Part shown: positions 35,745-47,469 of the stretch, one piece after another
Layout: the number at the start of each line of letters is the position of its first letter
Position numbering within the stretch: the stretch's first letter is position 1
Assembly (NCBI RefSeq): GCF_932294415.1
Contig: NC_065536.1
Span: 13,547,974 to 13,611,973 of the forward strand
Reading direction: 5' to 3'
Length of the DNA: 64,000 nucleotides
Source: Quercus robur
Lineage: Eukaryota; Streptophyta; Magnoliopsida; Fagales; Fagaceae
Translations under genes and position numbers: made by a program
The notes under the pieces: model-generated
Seen by the model: only the letters and a program-made list of their open reading frames with translations
The model's database searches: none
What the model was told of the DNA's origin: nothing

Positions 35745-36566
35745 TATTATTTATGGAGTTGTGTGTATTAGATCTATTTTGGTTATTGTTTGTCGGCCCT
35801 TTTCTTAGATTGGGCTTTACTAATTAGGCGTTGAAGCTTTTCTTGCCAATACTTTGACTTTGGGTTTTTACTTTTCTCATGGGCCCTCATCATTCGTGCT
35901 AGCCCATTGTGTGGGCTTGTTACCAATTTAATGTGACCCAATAAAAAATATGGGGCTGAACAAAGTTTGAATCTGACAAGTCACACGTTACAACAATTTT
36001 GTCAACTTTTTAGTAGCATTAGGGAAAATATTCAATAGTAATCTTTTATATATTGCTAATCTAGCGTTGCTTTAATAAGCTTCAAAAAATTTCAGATATC
36101 CCCCTAACCTATTAAAAAACTCAGATATTCCATAATTTTTTGCTCGGTTATTTGTTTAAGCTAAACTGTTTTTTTTTTTTTTTAATCATATGTATGTTTT
36201 CAAAATTTACAAAAGAAAGTACGAGAGAAGGTTTGCTCACTTTATTGAAATTATGTTGAAAAATACTCTTTTTTTTTCTTTTTATTTTTTTAATAATATG
36301 TTGGAAAGTACATTGATCTATCTATATAATTAGGCAACATCTTTACATGCTAAGACAATGCATAAAACAAGAAGTACAATGCTCACTTAGTACTAAGTAC
36401 TAACTCAAATTTTTTCTTTTTTTGATAAACAAGTACTAAGTACTAACTAATTTAGGAATACATAAGGTGAAGACAAAAGCAAGAAATAGAACAAATCTCC
36501 ATTTTTTTTTTTGATCAGGAATCCCTTTTAGAGCCGAATTTCTCAAGCTGCTTTACTAGCAATATG
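35745..36566. other. Non-coding spacer
   Basis: No gene is recognised. It is AT-rich with T-runs at 36170-36183 and 36260-36290. The words AAGTACTAAGTACTAACT repeat near 36385 and 36430. Confidence 0.6.
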
Positions 36567-36579
36567 AAAAGTTAATGAT

Positions 36580-36760
36580 ACCAACGAAGGTTGGCCTGAG
36601 TGGAAGGGGATCTGGTTGCTTAAGCAAGTGGTCTCGATTTCAAGTCCTTGTGGGTGCAACAAACTTTCTTGGAAGAGGTTCCTGTCTTGGCACCCGACAG
36701 TACCTTAAAGGATTAGTCTTAGGAAAAAAACCTGGGGACACCATGGGAAACCAAAAAAAA
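36580..36760 (+). mobile_element. tRNA-derived SINE (second family) with target duplication
   Basis: GGTTGGCCTGAGTGG is an A-box-like start and GATTTCAAGTCC a B-box-like motif. The element ends in a short A-run after CCATGGGAAACC. AAAAGTTAATGAT (36567-36579) and AAAAGTTAATAAT (about 36758-36770) flank it. Confidence 0.78.
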
Positions 36761-36941
36761 AGTTAATAATTTGGGTAATAAATTCTTGATGTGCTAAGGC
36801 GATGCGATGAATGTGATTAGTGATTACCCTGCTCTACTACAACCACTATTTCCAATCTCATTGGGGTATGGAAAATTTGATTATAGAAGCCAAAATGAGC
36901 TATTTTGTATAACTTCAAGGGAATGATTATCATCTCTTTTA

Positions 36942-37301
36942 GGGGAAAATAAGCATTTACCCCTAATTTACAAACTATGCAGCAAAATGCCATTGTTTTA
37001 AAACTATTTAGCAAATTAAATGCCATGGTTTTTGAAACTCGATTTTAATAAAATCAAATTTTGTGTAAAACTCAATATCTTTAAAATTGAGTTTTATGTA
37101 TATTTTTAAGTGGAAATCGACATTAGCAATGTTTTATTTCACTTAAATTTTCAAAAAAATTTAAGTGGAAAAATATGCATAGAACTCAACGTTGCTAATG
37201 TCGAATTTCACCTATAACTCGATTTTGTTAAAATCAAGTTTAAAAAACAAGAGCATTTTGCTACATAATTTGTAAATTAGGGATAAATGCTCATTTTAGC
37301 C
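36942..37301. mobile_element. Foldback element with long inverted arms
   Basis: The left arm starts GGGGAAAATAAGCATTTACC and then CCTAATTTACAAACTATG. The right arm complemented is GGCTAAAATGAGCATTTATC and then CCTAATTTACAAATTATG. The inner halves also pair around an AT-rich centre (GACATTAGCAA against TTGCTAATGTC), so nearly the whole 360 bp can fold back. Mutator-like or other TIR origin is possible. Confidence 0.8.
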
Positions 37302-37766
37302 TCTCTTTATCCCCAATTTGTGTCTTTGCCCTCAGGAAGGAGATTGTGGTAATTCTAGTTCTTGTATTTTGGATTGTTCTCTTGCTTTTAATGAATTTCT
37401 TACCTTTTTTTTATTTTTAAGGGTGATGAATTTCTTACTTAATAAATAATAATGCATAATCTTATTTAAGTTGTTAAAGAAACTTCAAAAGTTCCAAAGG
37501 ACAAGAAATATTTATAGGGTCTTCAAAAGGACAAGAAATATTTATACTGTACTCAAACTAATATAGTGGCTATTTTGAAGGAGTTTCGGCTTTTTCAACA
37601 TATCAATCCATTTCATTATGAGCTTTTATTTTTCAATTGCCTTGGATATTGGAATTATATCCAATCATTTCTATGTGGTTTTAGAATATCCTGTAAATTT
37701 TCTTTTTATTGAAACATTAATTTATTAATGGATGTTAACTTTATCTACCATCGAACCTTTCTGCAG
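37302..37766. other. Spacer before PIEZO piece 2
   Basis: No PIEZO exon is recognised. The end reads CTTTCTGCAG, a splice acceptor directly before the piece. Confidence 0.55.
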
Positions 37767-40215
37767 CTATGATTGTTGATGATCCTCGAATGCTTATGAG
37801 CTATCATGCAGTTTTCATGTTTTCCTGCTTCAAACTTCGTGCCAACCATTTTTCCAGTCTCACTGGATCAGAGACATACCAAAGAATTACTATGTCTCAA
37901 GGAAAAAATGCAGCTTCATTGAGTGATCTCTCATTTGAAACGAAGTCCTTGTGGACTATTCTTGACTACCTTTACAGTTACTGTCACTTACTAGATGTGG
38001 TTCTTGGTTTGATTTTGATCACAGGAACCCTTGAATATGACATTCTTCACCTTGGCTACCTTGCTTTTGCTTTGATATTTTCCCGAATGAGGCTTGAAAT
38101 ACTAAAGAAGAAGAACAAAATCTTCAAGTTCTTGCGACTGTACAACTTTGTGCTAATTGTTCTCTCCCTTGCCCATCAATCTCCTTTTTTGGGGTATTTT
38201 AGTGAGGGAAAATCCAAAACAATAGGTTACATAAGTAAGGTGATTGGCTTTCATAAGTACGATTATGGGTTTCGAATCACATCAAGATCTGCACTTGTTG
38301 AAATTATCATATTTATGCTGGTATCGCTACAGTCATATGTTTTCATCCCAGGAGTTTGATTATGTTTCAAAATATCTTGAAGCCGAGCAGAACGGTGCCA
38401 TCTTACGTAAGCAGGAGAAGAAGGCTGCTTGGAAGACTGCACAGTTGCAACACATACTTAAATATGAAGAGCAGAAGCGCCTGCGTAACATGCAAGTGGA
38501 GAAGATGAAATCAGAGATGCTTAGCCTTCAAATCTGGCTTCACAAAATGGGCACCACTGCACACTGTTGTGACACTTCTCCACAAAGTAAAGGCCTTGAA
38601 AGTAGGGCAAATAGTTTCTCAGACAAAGGGGAAAATGATTTTAATAAACAGAATCTAAATCTGCTGAGCAGTGATTCAATATTCTCCTTTGATATGATTG
38701 AATCTCCAACAGTTGAATGATATCATTCAATGGATTCTTTTCATGAGATTATTGAATTAAAGGAAAAGTCTTCTTGCAGTGAGTTCCTGAATTCGCAAAT
38801 AAGCAATGACGCAAAAGTTCATGCAAAGGAAAACCCACTAATGTCAGCCGTACATCTAATTGGTGATGGAGTTTCTCAAGTACAGTCTCTTGGTAATCTG
38901 GCAGTTAACAATCTTGTGAGAATCCTGGACATAGAAAATGAAGAACCAAATATAAATGAGGATTCTTCTGAGGATGAGGTTTATTATGAGGTGGAGAGAC
39001 AGAATATAGAACACGAAAAACATTTGGACCGAACATTTTCTGTGCAATCAGGTACTGAGCTTAATTACCACGTCTGATGCTGCAGGCCCACAAATTGGTA
39101 TAATCATCCGTTATATGTGGTCCCAAATGCGATCAAACAATGATGTTGTTTGCTATTGCTGCTTTGTTCTGATATTCTTATGGCATTTTAGTTTGCTTTC
39201 TATGGTTTACCTTGTGGCTCTCTTCTTTTATGCTCTGTGTAAATACTGGTCCAAGTTATATGTTCTGGGTTCTCATGCTAATATACACTGAAGTGTGTAT
39301 TCTGCTTCGGTATTTATATCAAGTCATCATTCAACACTGTGAATTGACTATAAATGAGAGCATACTTCAGGAATTAGGATTTCCTGCACATAAAATTATG
39401 TCATCTTTTGTAATCAGCAACCTGGCCCTCTTTCTAGTGTATTTATTTACTCTTACAAATTTCTATAGCTGCAAGAGACAGTGACAGGGCAATAGGCACT
39501 GAATTCAGCTATCATAAGAGAAGAAATCATTATGAGGAAGAAATTTTAAAGAGTTGTAGTTGCAGGGAGAGATTACAAAGACTGTTATTACCTCTAAAAA
39601 ATCTGATCAAAATGTTGATTATAAGGCTCTACAGATACTGGGAATCACTGACACAGGGAGCAGAGACCCCACCTTACTTTGTGCAGTTGTCGATGGAAGT
39701 TATCTTGTGGCCTGAGGATGGTATTCAGCCTGAAAGGATTCAGTCGGGGATGAACAAGTTGCTCAAGATCTTGCATGATAGGGAGTGCAAGGAGAAGAAC
39801 CTAAGTCATTTCCTCGTAGTGAGTAGGGTTCATGTTCAAAGCATTGAAAAAAGTCCAGAAAATGCTAATATAGCATTGGCTGTTTTGGAGGTTGTATTTG
39901 CCTCTCCTTCAGCAGATTCTAACTCAGTAGATTGGTATAAATCACTGACTCCAGCGGCTGATGTTGCCAATCAGATTCTGAAAGCTCAACATGATGGTAT
40001 TCTAATAGGAATTGGGTTCCCATACCCTGTACTTTCAGTGATTGGTGGAGGCAAAAGGGAGATAGATCTGTATGCATACATATTTTGTGCAGATTTGGCT
40101 GTTTTTTTCTTGGTTGCCATTTCCTACCGATCCGTCATAAAAAAACAATAGTGAGTTCCTTGAAGTCTATCGGCTTGAAGATCAATTCCCCAAAGAGTTT
40201 GTCTTTATTTTAATG
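37767..40215 (+). pseudogene. PIEZO: PIEZO homologue, middle to late part, at least six frame lesions, no pore domain
   Basis: The piece starts at an acceptor (TGCAG|CTATGATTG) and ends at a donor (TTTTAATG|GTAAAT). Translation gives plant PIEZO in order: DDPRMLMSYHAVFMFSCFKL, LILITGTLEYDILHLGYLAF, SALVEIIIFMLVSLQSY, then FSSQEFDYVSKYLEAEQNGA, a lysine/glutamate-rich helix (QEKKAAWKTAQLQHILK), HLIGDGVSQVQSLGNLAVN, MWSQMRSNNDVVCYC, RLYRYWESLTQGAE, WPEDGIQPERIQSGMNKLL, WYKSLTPAADVANQI and IGGGKREIDLYAY, ending EDQFPKEFVFILM. Lesions: 2 nt lost near 38338; TGA at 38718-38720; 1-nt shift near 39060; 2 nt lost near 39230; a shift near 39465; one extra A near 40140. The C-terminal cap and pore helices, which should follow, are absent down to the tRNA. 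No introns interrupt the 2.45 kb. Confidence 0.9.
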
Positions 40216-41254
40216 GTAAATCTCCTTTTCCTTTGAATGCATTTTTGTAACAATGCATAATCATAATACGGAGATTTTTGTCAATTCATTCATCTGAATT
40301 GAACCTTTATTGTGATTTACATGGCATTTGAGGTACAAATTCATAAATTTGAAATGGGTACATGGTCGAAGTTGGAGCCATCACAATTAATGGTGTGCAA
40401 TCAATTACTGATTGTCTCAAAAGTTTAAGCCGTTTGAAAATAGTGAATTTAACCATTTAATCTGAAAATCTCCCTTCATGTGCGAGCTTAAACTACCCTT
40501 ATTAAGTGGGACCCAACACGTGGAAATTTTTTTAAAGGAAGGTAAAGTGGTGACAAAGTTTAAACCCAAGTTTTTCTACTATGATACCATGATAAATTAC
40601 CATTGTTCCAAAAGGTTAAGTTATTAGAAAATGTTGAATTTCGTAATTTAATCTCACAGTGTGGACTGGTTCTAGAATTTCGAGAAAATTTGTGGGGTTC
40701 ATATGAAAAGTAAAAGCAGCCTTGTACAAAGAAGAGCTAGTGAATGCAAAAATATGCTAGCAGATAGTGATTACAACAGTTTCACCTCCTATCTATGTAC
40801 AGATTGTGACACTAAGCAATGCAAAATGTAAATTGTGGAATCATTACTAAAGTACTGAGTAATCTAGTGGGTTCCTGCAGACATTTTTTTTATCTTCCTT
40901 ACACAACGTAACATTGACATTTCATGCCTCTTTGACTGAAAGTTGTACTCGGCGCGTAAATCTCTGGAATCCCTATTTATCAAGTTGATAACTTGGTTAG
41001 ACTGACATGTTGAGTTTGCAATTGATCTTAGAAAATCAAAATTCCAAGGATGATTGTTAGAAATGACTAATGAGTCCATTCACATTCCTTGATAATTTGT
41101 CCCTATCCTCCATTGGTTTAACATTAATGCCTGCTGGTTTAACATTAAAAGTACTCCAAAATATTGTTTAGCATATGCTTGACCCACACCTAGTCATTCC
41201 ATAGCGTGCCCCCTTCTACTAAAGTTGCTTAGATACTCCAGAATTTGAATGGAC
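40216..41254. other. Non-coding DNA after PIEZO piece 2
   Basis: No pore exons are seen. A minus-strand open stretch at 40864-41079 (ISNNHPWNFDFLRSIAN) may be further LINE debris but I cannot place it. Confidence 0.5.
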
Positions 41255-41610
41255 CTTTTACACCTGCGTGAAGCAATCTATTTCATATTCTCAAAAGCAT
41301 AAGCTTGAGCCCACCTCTTGTCCTCATTTGCTGCAAGTTGCCAGCAAAGTTTAGCAGTCAAAGCCATCTTTACATCTTTCATACTTTTGAAGCCCAAACC
41401 ATCCCATGCTTCTCACTTCCTAAGGTCTACATATGGAAACCACATTTTGTACTCAATATTCATATTATCCTTAGACCCCACCAGATGTTTGTGTTCTGAC
41501 TCTTCTGAGTCACGAAGATGCATGGGTAATTGGGAATGTGATGGGAGTTGAGGAGACGGGAAGAGCATCATCACTGATTCATTTTCCCAAGTTGGAAAGA
41601 ACAACATTGA
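41255..41610 (-). mobile_element. LINE ORF2 remnant (region after reverse transcriptase)
   Basis: The minus strand translates to GLGFKSMKDVKMALTAKLCW, then QLAANEDKRWAQAYAFENM, matching the GLGF(K/R)....N.ALLAK..W motif downstream of the reverse transcriptase in plant LINEs. Frame breaks are present. Confidence 0.7.
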
Positions 41611-42007
41611 ATCATTTATAACCCTACAACACTTATTGTTGCCATTTTACACATGATCATACAAAGAATAGTACGACTAGATGTCACATTGACAATACAC
41701 ACGAATATTTTAAGCACTTGTTAGATGCTTCTGTGATAAATTCCATATCAAAGATGTACTAGATTAATTTAAGTTCTATAAATTATTACAAGCAACTCTT
41801 ATTATAACTTTAAAAAAAAAAAAAAAAAATTGGAGTGTAAACCATCCAAATTGGGTAACAGGTTGGATCAATATTAATGATTTTTTGAATCTTCTTGATT
41901 CATTCACCTAATGAGCATAAATTATAACCGCAACCTTGTTTTTGACCAAGAGGGAAAAAATATTAACTCTGATATAATAAATAAAGAGGAATACACCTTA
42001 CAGCAAC

Positions 42008-42089
42008 GTCGATATGTCCGAGTGGTTAAGGAGACAGACTTGAAATCTGTTGGGCTTCGCCCGCGCAGGTTCGATCCCTGCTGTCGACG
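42008..42089 (+). tRNA. tRNA-Ser (anticodon UGA)
   Basis: An 82-nt cloverleaf folds cleanly. The acceptor GTCGATA pairs with TGTCGAC (one G-U), with discriminator G. The D arm contains CCGAGTGGTTAAGG. The anticodon stem CAGA/TCTG encloses loop CTTGAAA with anticodon TGA at 42041-42043. The long variable arm TGGGCTTCGCCCG is typical of class II serine tRNAs. The T arm is GCAGGTTCGATCCCTGC. It reads UCA codons. A-box and B-box promoters are intact and a T-run follows. No intron and no encoded CCA, as usual for nuclear plant genes. Confidence 0.97.
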
Positions 42090-42095
42090 TTTTTT
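42090..42095 (+). terminator. RNA polymerase III terminator of tRNA-Ser
   Basis: Six thymines begin immediately after the discriminator base. Confidence 0.9.
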
Positions 42096-42814
42096 GGGGT
42101 TTTGGTACAAACGACAGTTTCATTTTATTTTTGGTATGGTTAAGTTATGTTTCAGAACATCTAAATCTGATCTTCTCAATTCTCTAAAAAAAAAACCCAA
42201 AAGAACATCTTAATCTGCAATTAAAATAACCTATTATCCATGTTTGAGATTGTATACTAATTTGAGAATACAATGAAACTGTTGTCCTAGAAGAACACAA
42301 CAAAAAAAATTACAATTTGACAAGCTATGTAATTTTTTTGTTGGTATGGTTATGATAACAATATCAAAACACTGCAAGTAGTAAGCAATATGAGGGATAG
42401 CAGTAAGTAATAAGAGAGATATAATATATTTTACTAAAAATTATTTACAAATTGATGTCACAATTATGAATGTGGTTAATATCACATCAAGAACATAATA
42501 AATAAACCACCTTTTATTTTTAATTTTTTTTTTTGGTTGTATTTAAAAATTAACATATCAATATTGAAGGTTTGCAATAAAATTTGTAGTACTCTTAATA
42601 GAATTTAAATTCTATAAGGATGTGGCATATAAAACTCAAGTTTTACCCCTTCAATCCCAACATGACACATCATCATATTACATATTAAAGAATAGGTAAT
42701 CACACTCAATCACTTCTAATACCTATTTGAAAATCTAACTTAATTGTAAGTTTATTGAAATGTTATTATTTGTGGTAGGATTTATTAAGTTTTAAGTAAA
42801 AAACTGATCTTTCT

Positions 42815-42853
<39 letters not shown>

Positions 42854-43797
42854 AAAACAAAACAAAAAAAAAGTAAAAAACTTATGTGAGATATAATACT
42901 CTATCCTTACTGAATTCGGACTCTTCTTAATATTACTCTTTTGTATTTGTAAATAAAAGCATATTAGCATTTTTTTTTTTTTTTTTTTGAGAAACAGTAT
43001 ATTAGCATTTAGGTATAACCAATTTGTGTTTAAAGGTTAATACATCAATTTTTTAAACGCCTATCTTTGTAAATAGAAGCAGAGTTCCACTGGGAGATAA
43101 TTGCCATATTAGAAAGTTTTTGGATTTCTCCTGTGTCCTTATTTATTTATTTTTATTTTGGAGAAAGGATTTCTGCTATGTGTCTTGTTTAGCCAATTCA
43201 AAGGGTCACAATTTGTCGTGGGTAGTAATTTATTATTTTTTTTTGGAGTTCAAGTTTCCACTGCCATCGCCTCAATTCCAGATTTTTGCAGAGGATGAGA
43301 TCAATGGAACGGGTTCTTGACTTTCTTCTGTATTCTCTTTTTCGGCTTATTGTATGAAACCATGAATTCTAATTAAAAAATAGAGATTAAAAAAGTGCTG
43401 CTACTCCAAAAGTACACACTTTTAGACTTTGCCAAAAAATAATTTTTGTCAGAGCTTTATGCTGACTTTTTAATATATATAGTCAACAGGTGTATACCTA
43501 GACTCTCTTACTTATTTCCTTTTATTTTCTTCTGGGTGGTAATGATATTTCAATACCTCTTTACTTAGGAAAAATTCGCATCAAATTGTAAATCCTTATT
43601 TATTTAAGCATAATAATTTTTTTCATTTTACCTAATTACTTTGCAAAATACTCATATCATATTATCTATTTTAATTTCTATATCATTAAAATATTAATTT
43701 TTTAAAAATTGTTTTTCTCTCTTCACACACTACAACCATCATCAATTTTCTCTCTCCATTTTAAGGTACTGTAGTAAAAATACATTTTGCACAATAA
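42096..43797. other. AT-rich spacer
   Basis: No gene is supported. It contains a long A-run at 42818-42851 and T-run at 42970-42989. Confidence 0.6.
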
Positions 43798-44165
43798 GAG
43801 TCTGTTTGGATACCACTTATTTTGCTGAAAATTGAAAACTGAAAACTGAAACACTGTAGCTAATAATTTTAAAATAAGACTAAACAGTGTACACGTGGGT
43901 CCTAGCAAAGATGGACAAACTATTTACGCAACTAAATGTTGAGACGTGCACAATGCACAGTGGTTGAATTGCGTGAATGGACAAACACGTGCATAGTGGC
44001 TGAACTGTGTGAATGGACAAACTGCACAGTACATGTTGGTCCCAGCAAGGATGGACAAACTGCATGAATGCATGAATGGTTGAACGTGCACAGTGTAAGT
44101 GGGTCCCACTTCAAACGTAGAAACGCAGACATGAGGGTGAGACGCTTTATCCTAATGTTACCTAA
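43798..44165. mobile_element. Possible MITE/hAT-like fragment with internal subrepeats
   Basis: It starts GAGTCTGTTTGGATACCACT, a form common at the ends of eudicot MITEs. Inside, GTGGGTCC(T/C)AGCAA(A/G)G and GATGGACAAACT recur two to three times, and GTGAATGGACAAAC occurs twice. I could not identify a clean right end. Confidence 0.45.
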
Positions 44166-44284
44166 ATGCATAAAATATGGGTAATTTTTGAATTTGGTTG
44201 GAAAAAATTGACCTTATATATGCCATTTTACTGCAATTGATGCGAGTGAACTTATATTTTAATGGCCATCTTTCTGTGTTAAAT

Positions 44285-44590
44285 GTCAAGATCAAAGAGA
44301 GTTGTAGCTGAATTCAAGGTCAATTGGGCCTCCAAAGAAGAAGAAAGAAATAGAGAAGATTTAGAGAATCAGAGAGATAGAGAGAAACTGGAATGAGTTC
44401 ATTCTTGTTGTCTAACTCAATACAACAGTAATGCCCCCTTTTTATATGTTCCTCAATCAATCCTACTCTAACTGATAACTAACTGTCATAACCACCTATA
44501 GCTGGCAACTAATTGCCAATAACTAATTTCTAGTTTGCATCAGCAATACAATACAATCTATGATCCTAACATTATTTGGAAGGAATTAGG
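44285..44590 (-). mobile_element. Possible Copia-type LTR remnant
   Basis: AGAGAAACTGGAATGAGTTC, then CAATACAACAGTAATGCCCC and TTATATGTTCCTCAATCAAT, recall the promoter/terminal part of Copia LTRs read in reverse. No ends or target duplication found. Confidence 0.35.
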
Positions 44591-45590
44591 AATTAGTACT
44601 GAAGTATTAAATGGTGTAAAAAACTTCATCTCCCAAAGTCTCTAAAAATTAGCATGAGACTTTTCCTTCTCCTAATTAAGCTTCTCAATGTCACTTCAAG
44701 AGTCCCTCTCAGTCCGTTTTTTTAAGTAGACTAGTGATCACATGAAGTACCCGAGTTCTCATCTTATCGATCAAAACATGTCCACCCACATTATTGGGAT
44801 AAAATTCAAAGTCTTCTCTCATCTGACTTGCTGTGACAAAAATCAGGGCAACACAAGCCAAGTCATGCACCCTACCAAACTTCCCACAAAAATCACATGA
44901 ATCTCATGGCCATACAGTAGGATTTAGATGCAAATTCACCAAAACTTCAACTACTAGACAAAAGCATATCCATTTACATGCTAGGAATTTATTCATGAAC
45001 AAAAATGTAAATACAAAAGATGTCTTTTTTATTTTTTGGGTACAAACTTAATTGTTTACTCAGCATCAGTCTTGGAAGTCCTTGTACACAAATTCTGAGA
45101 GCACTTATCCTATTCCCATACCAATTAAACAAAAAATCAATTTACAAAGAAATTGATTTTGGGTGAATTCTCTGATAATGGTGGGTGTTACAAATTTTTT
45201 CTTTATTTGATGGAAGATGAGCTTTGGATTTGGAAAGATAAAAAAAAGTGAAACTGTGTCATGTCCTCCTAACAGAGACTTTTCTAAATTTGGCAATCTC
45301 TCTCTCTCTCTCTCTCCTCTCTTTTTTTTCCCTTTGTGTTGGCTATTGAGAGCTTAATTTTCACTTGGTGTCATTCCCACAGAAACTCCACTGTTGTATC
45401 CACGCCAAAATTTGAGCTGGGACACATCATATGCAACTATCTCTAGCTGCTAAATTTGGCGCCAGATGTAACACATTGCAGAAAAAATCAACAGGCTCTA
45501 AAAAAAAAAGACACACACACAAACATACACTCCCTCACAAAACACCACCTTATAGAGTTGTTGCCTGTCATGTGAATAAACATGCTAACT
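44591..45590. other. Spacer 3' of the FAF gene
   Basis: No gene is seen. A CT microsatellite lies at 45299-45316. The last few hundred bases are the 3' flank of the FAF gene. Confidence 0.6.
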
Positions 45591-46580
45591 TCAGCCGGTA
45601 GTCACACAATGCTGCCTCCACACATTCAAGTTGTGGTGGTGATTACTATGATGATGGTGATGGTGATGATGATGATATTGATTATGATGATCATGGCTCG
45701 CCATCTCAATACACCGCCTTAATCCCTCTCCACTCACCGGAAACTTCCACTCCTCCACTCTCTCTTCTTCAATATCTTCTTCAACCCCTTCTACCATTTT
45801 TTCATCTTCTTCTTCCTCTTCTTCTACCATTTCTTCTTCTTCGTCTTCTTTTTCTTCTTCTACCATTTCTTTTTCTTCTTCTTCTTGTTCTACTTCTAAA
45901 TTTTCTTCTTCTTCTTCTTGTTCTTCTTCTATGCAATCTTGGATGAGGTGCAATCTCAACCTTCCATCTTCGCGAGAAGCACGGAGAGTGTCAGCCCGCT
46001 CAAGCCTGACCTCAGTGAGCTCAAGCCTGCCATCTTTCCTCACTGCACGCAGGAAGAAGCTCCTTCTTCCATTGTGATTCAAAGAAGAAAGCGGTGGAGG
46101 AAACTTCTTAACTTCACCAAACTTCATTCTACTCCTCCTCATCCTCCTACTACAAACCCCACCTTCATCATTACCATTAATATCATTATTCCTATCAACC
46201 TCTACACGCCTCTCATCTGAACTCTCAAACCCAAGACTCTCAGTGCAAGACGTCAACCCGTCAACGATGCCATCTCCTATATCATCCAAGAAAAAGCCAG
46301 AATTCCCACCTGGATCTTTCTTAGGAGGTGGAGAAGAGCAAGGTGATGATGGTGGTGATGACGATGAGGCCTTGATTGATGATGATTCAAGAACATTTGG
46401 TGAGTGTTGGGTATCATTTGCAGTGACCAAACCTAACCCTCCTGATAAAAAAGAAGAAGGAGAAGAAGAAATTTGAGAATGACATTGATTATAAGAGAGT
46501 TTGTGAGGGTCATTCATGGTGGTGTCTAAGGAGGTGGTGAGGTTAAAGAAAGAGTGAACGCTCTTTTTGCAAAGGCTCAT
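45591..46580 (-). CDS. FAF: FANTASTIC FOUR (FAF) family protein, 329 aa
   Basis: A single intronless frame. The FAF domain is at about residues 159-213: KFPPPLSSLNHNGRRSFFLR, then AVRKDGRLELTEVRLERADT and LRASREDGRLRLHLI. Arabidopsis FAF proteins act in the shoot meristem and repress WUSCHEL; a similar role here is inference. After the domain comes a roughly 65-residue acidic tract (217-280, mostly Glu), then a serine/glycine linker, then a His-rich run (DHHNQYHHHHHHHHHSN) and the end NVWRQHCVTTG. The start chosen is the ATG at 46580 (MSLCKKSVHSFFNL). The frame stays open upstream to 46808, but that extension is low-complexity and partly encoded by a GA microsatellite, so it is probably 5' leader. 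No signal peptide. Confidence 0.9.
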   Translation of the reverse strand: MSLCKKSVHSFFNLTTSLDTTMNDPHKLSYNQCHSQISSSPSSFLSGGLGLVTANDTQHSPNVLESSSIKASSSSPPSSPCSSPPPKKDPGGNSGFFLDDIGDGIVDGLTSCTESLGFESSDERRVEVDRNNDINGNDEGGVCSRRMRRSRMKFGEVKKFPPPLSSLNHNGRRSFFLRAVRKDGRLELTEVRLERADTLRASREDGRLRLHLIQDCIEEEQEEEEENLEVEQEEEEKEMVEEEKEDEEEEMVEEEEEEDEKMVEGVEEDIEEERVEEWKFPVSGEGLRRCIEMASHDHHNQYHHHHHHHHHSNHHHNLNVWRQHCVTTG

Positions 46581-46746
46581 AATCATAGTTATAAAGACCA
46601 AGAGATGGAGAGGTGTTTGTGTTGCGTTGTAGAGAAAGAAAAAGAGGTCATGGAAAGGAATTGCTCTTTGGTTGTGTTTATTTGAAGAAGATTTGTGAGA
46701 TGGAGATGAGGGTATTAATAACATCCTCACGCCAAAGATAGGGGGA

Positions 46747-46770
46747 AGAGAGAGAGAGAGAGAGAGAGAG
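46747..46770 (-). repeat. GA microsatellite in probable 5' leader of FAF gene
   Basis: About 12 GA repeats (CT on the sense strand) lie 170 bp upstream of the chosen start. CT-rich leaders are common in plant transcripts. Confidence 0.7.
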
Positions 46771-46809
46771 ATGGATGGGAATGGTGAAGGAAATTGCCAC
46801 AAAGACAAA

Positions 46810-47434
46810 AAGGTGGTGAAAAATGAGCTGGAGTGATAGAGGAAACGGTGCCGGGTCCCACGAAAGATGGCCTTAGACTTCGCTTAGATCTACCTTTTCT
46901 TCCACTCTTTTTTTTTATTTATTTATTTTTATTTTCTTCTTCTTAATTTTCAGAGCCACACTCATGGCTAAACATAATTAACTAATTACTAAACAAATTC
47001 TAATAATATTATTTATTTTTTTTTTTTTTGTAATCTCTATCTAGTATAACTATATAGTTCTATTTGTGTGTTGGGGAGCTAATTGTGTAGCTTGGTGATG
47101 TACATTAATATTGGGAGTTTGCCATGCACGCGTATAGGTAAAATGGCTAAGTTAATTCTAGTTCAAAATTTTGTTTCACAGTTAAAATGGTTTTGATAGC
47201 ATCATGAGTGCTATCCTCATTGTTATTTGATAACTTATAGTACTTCTTTTCACTATTTAAGAAAAACAAATTAAAGAGAAATCTTGGAGAGCCAGTCAAA
47301 TTGTGGGCAATGATCAGGCCGTTTTGATAAAGGTTGACTAATAGGATTTTGTAAAAAATATATAGGAGCGGGTTTGGCTGCCCCCTTCTTCTTCTTCTTC
47401 TTCTTCTTCTTTTTCTTCTTCTTCTTCTTCTTCT

Positions 47435-47469
<35 letters not shown>

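Noticed and set aside
43880-44171. Several overlapping minus-strand His/Cys-rich frames
   Set aside because: They come from subrepeats of a MITE-like fragment in all three frames.
46243-46476. Plus-strand Gly/Asp-rich frame
   Set aside because: Antisense of the FAF gene with no domain.
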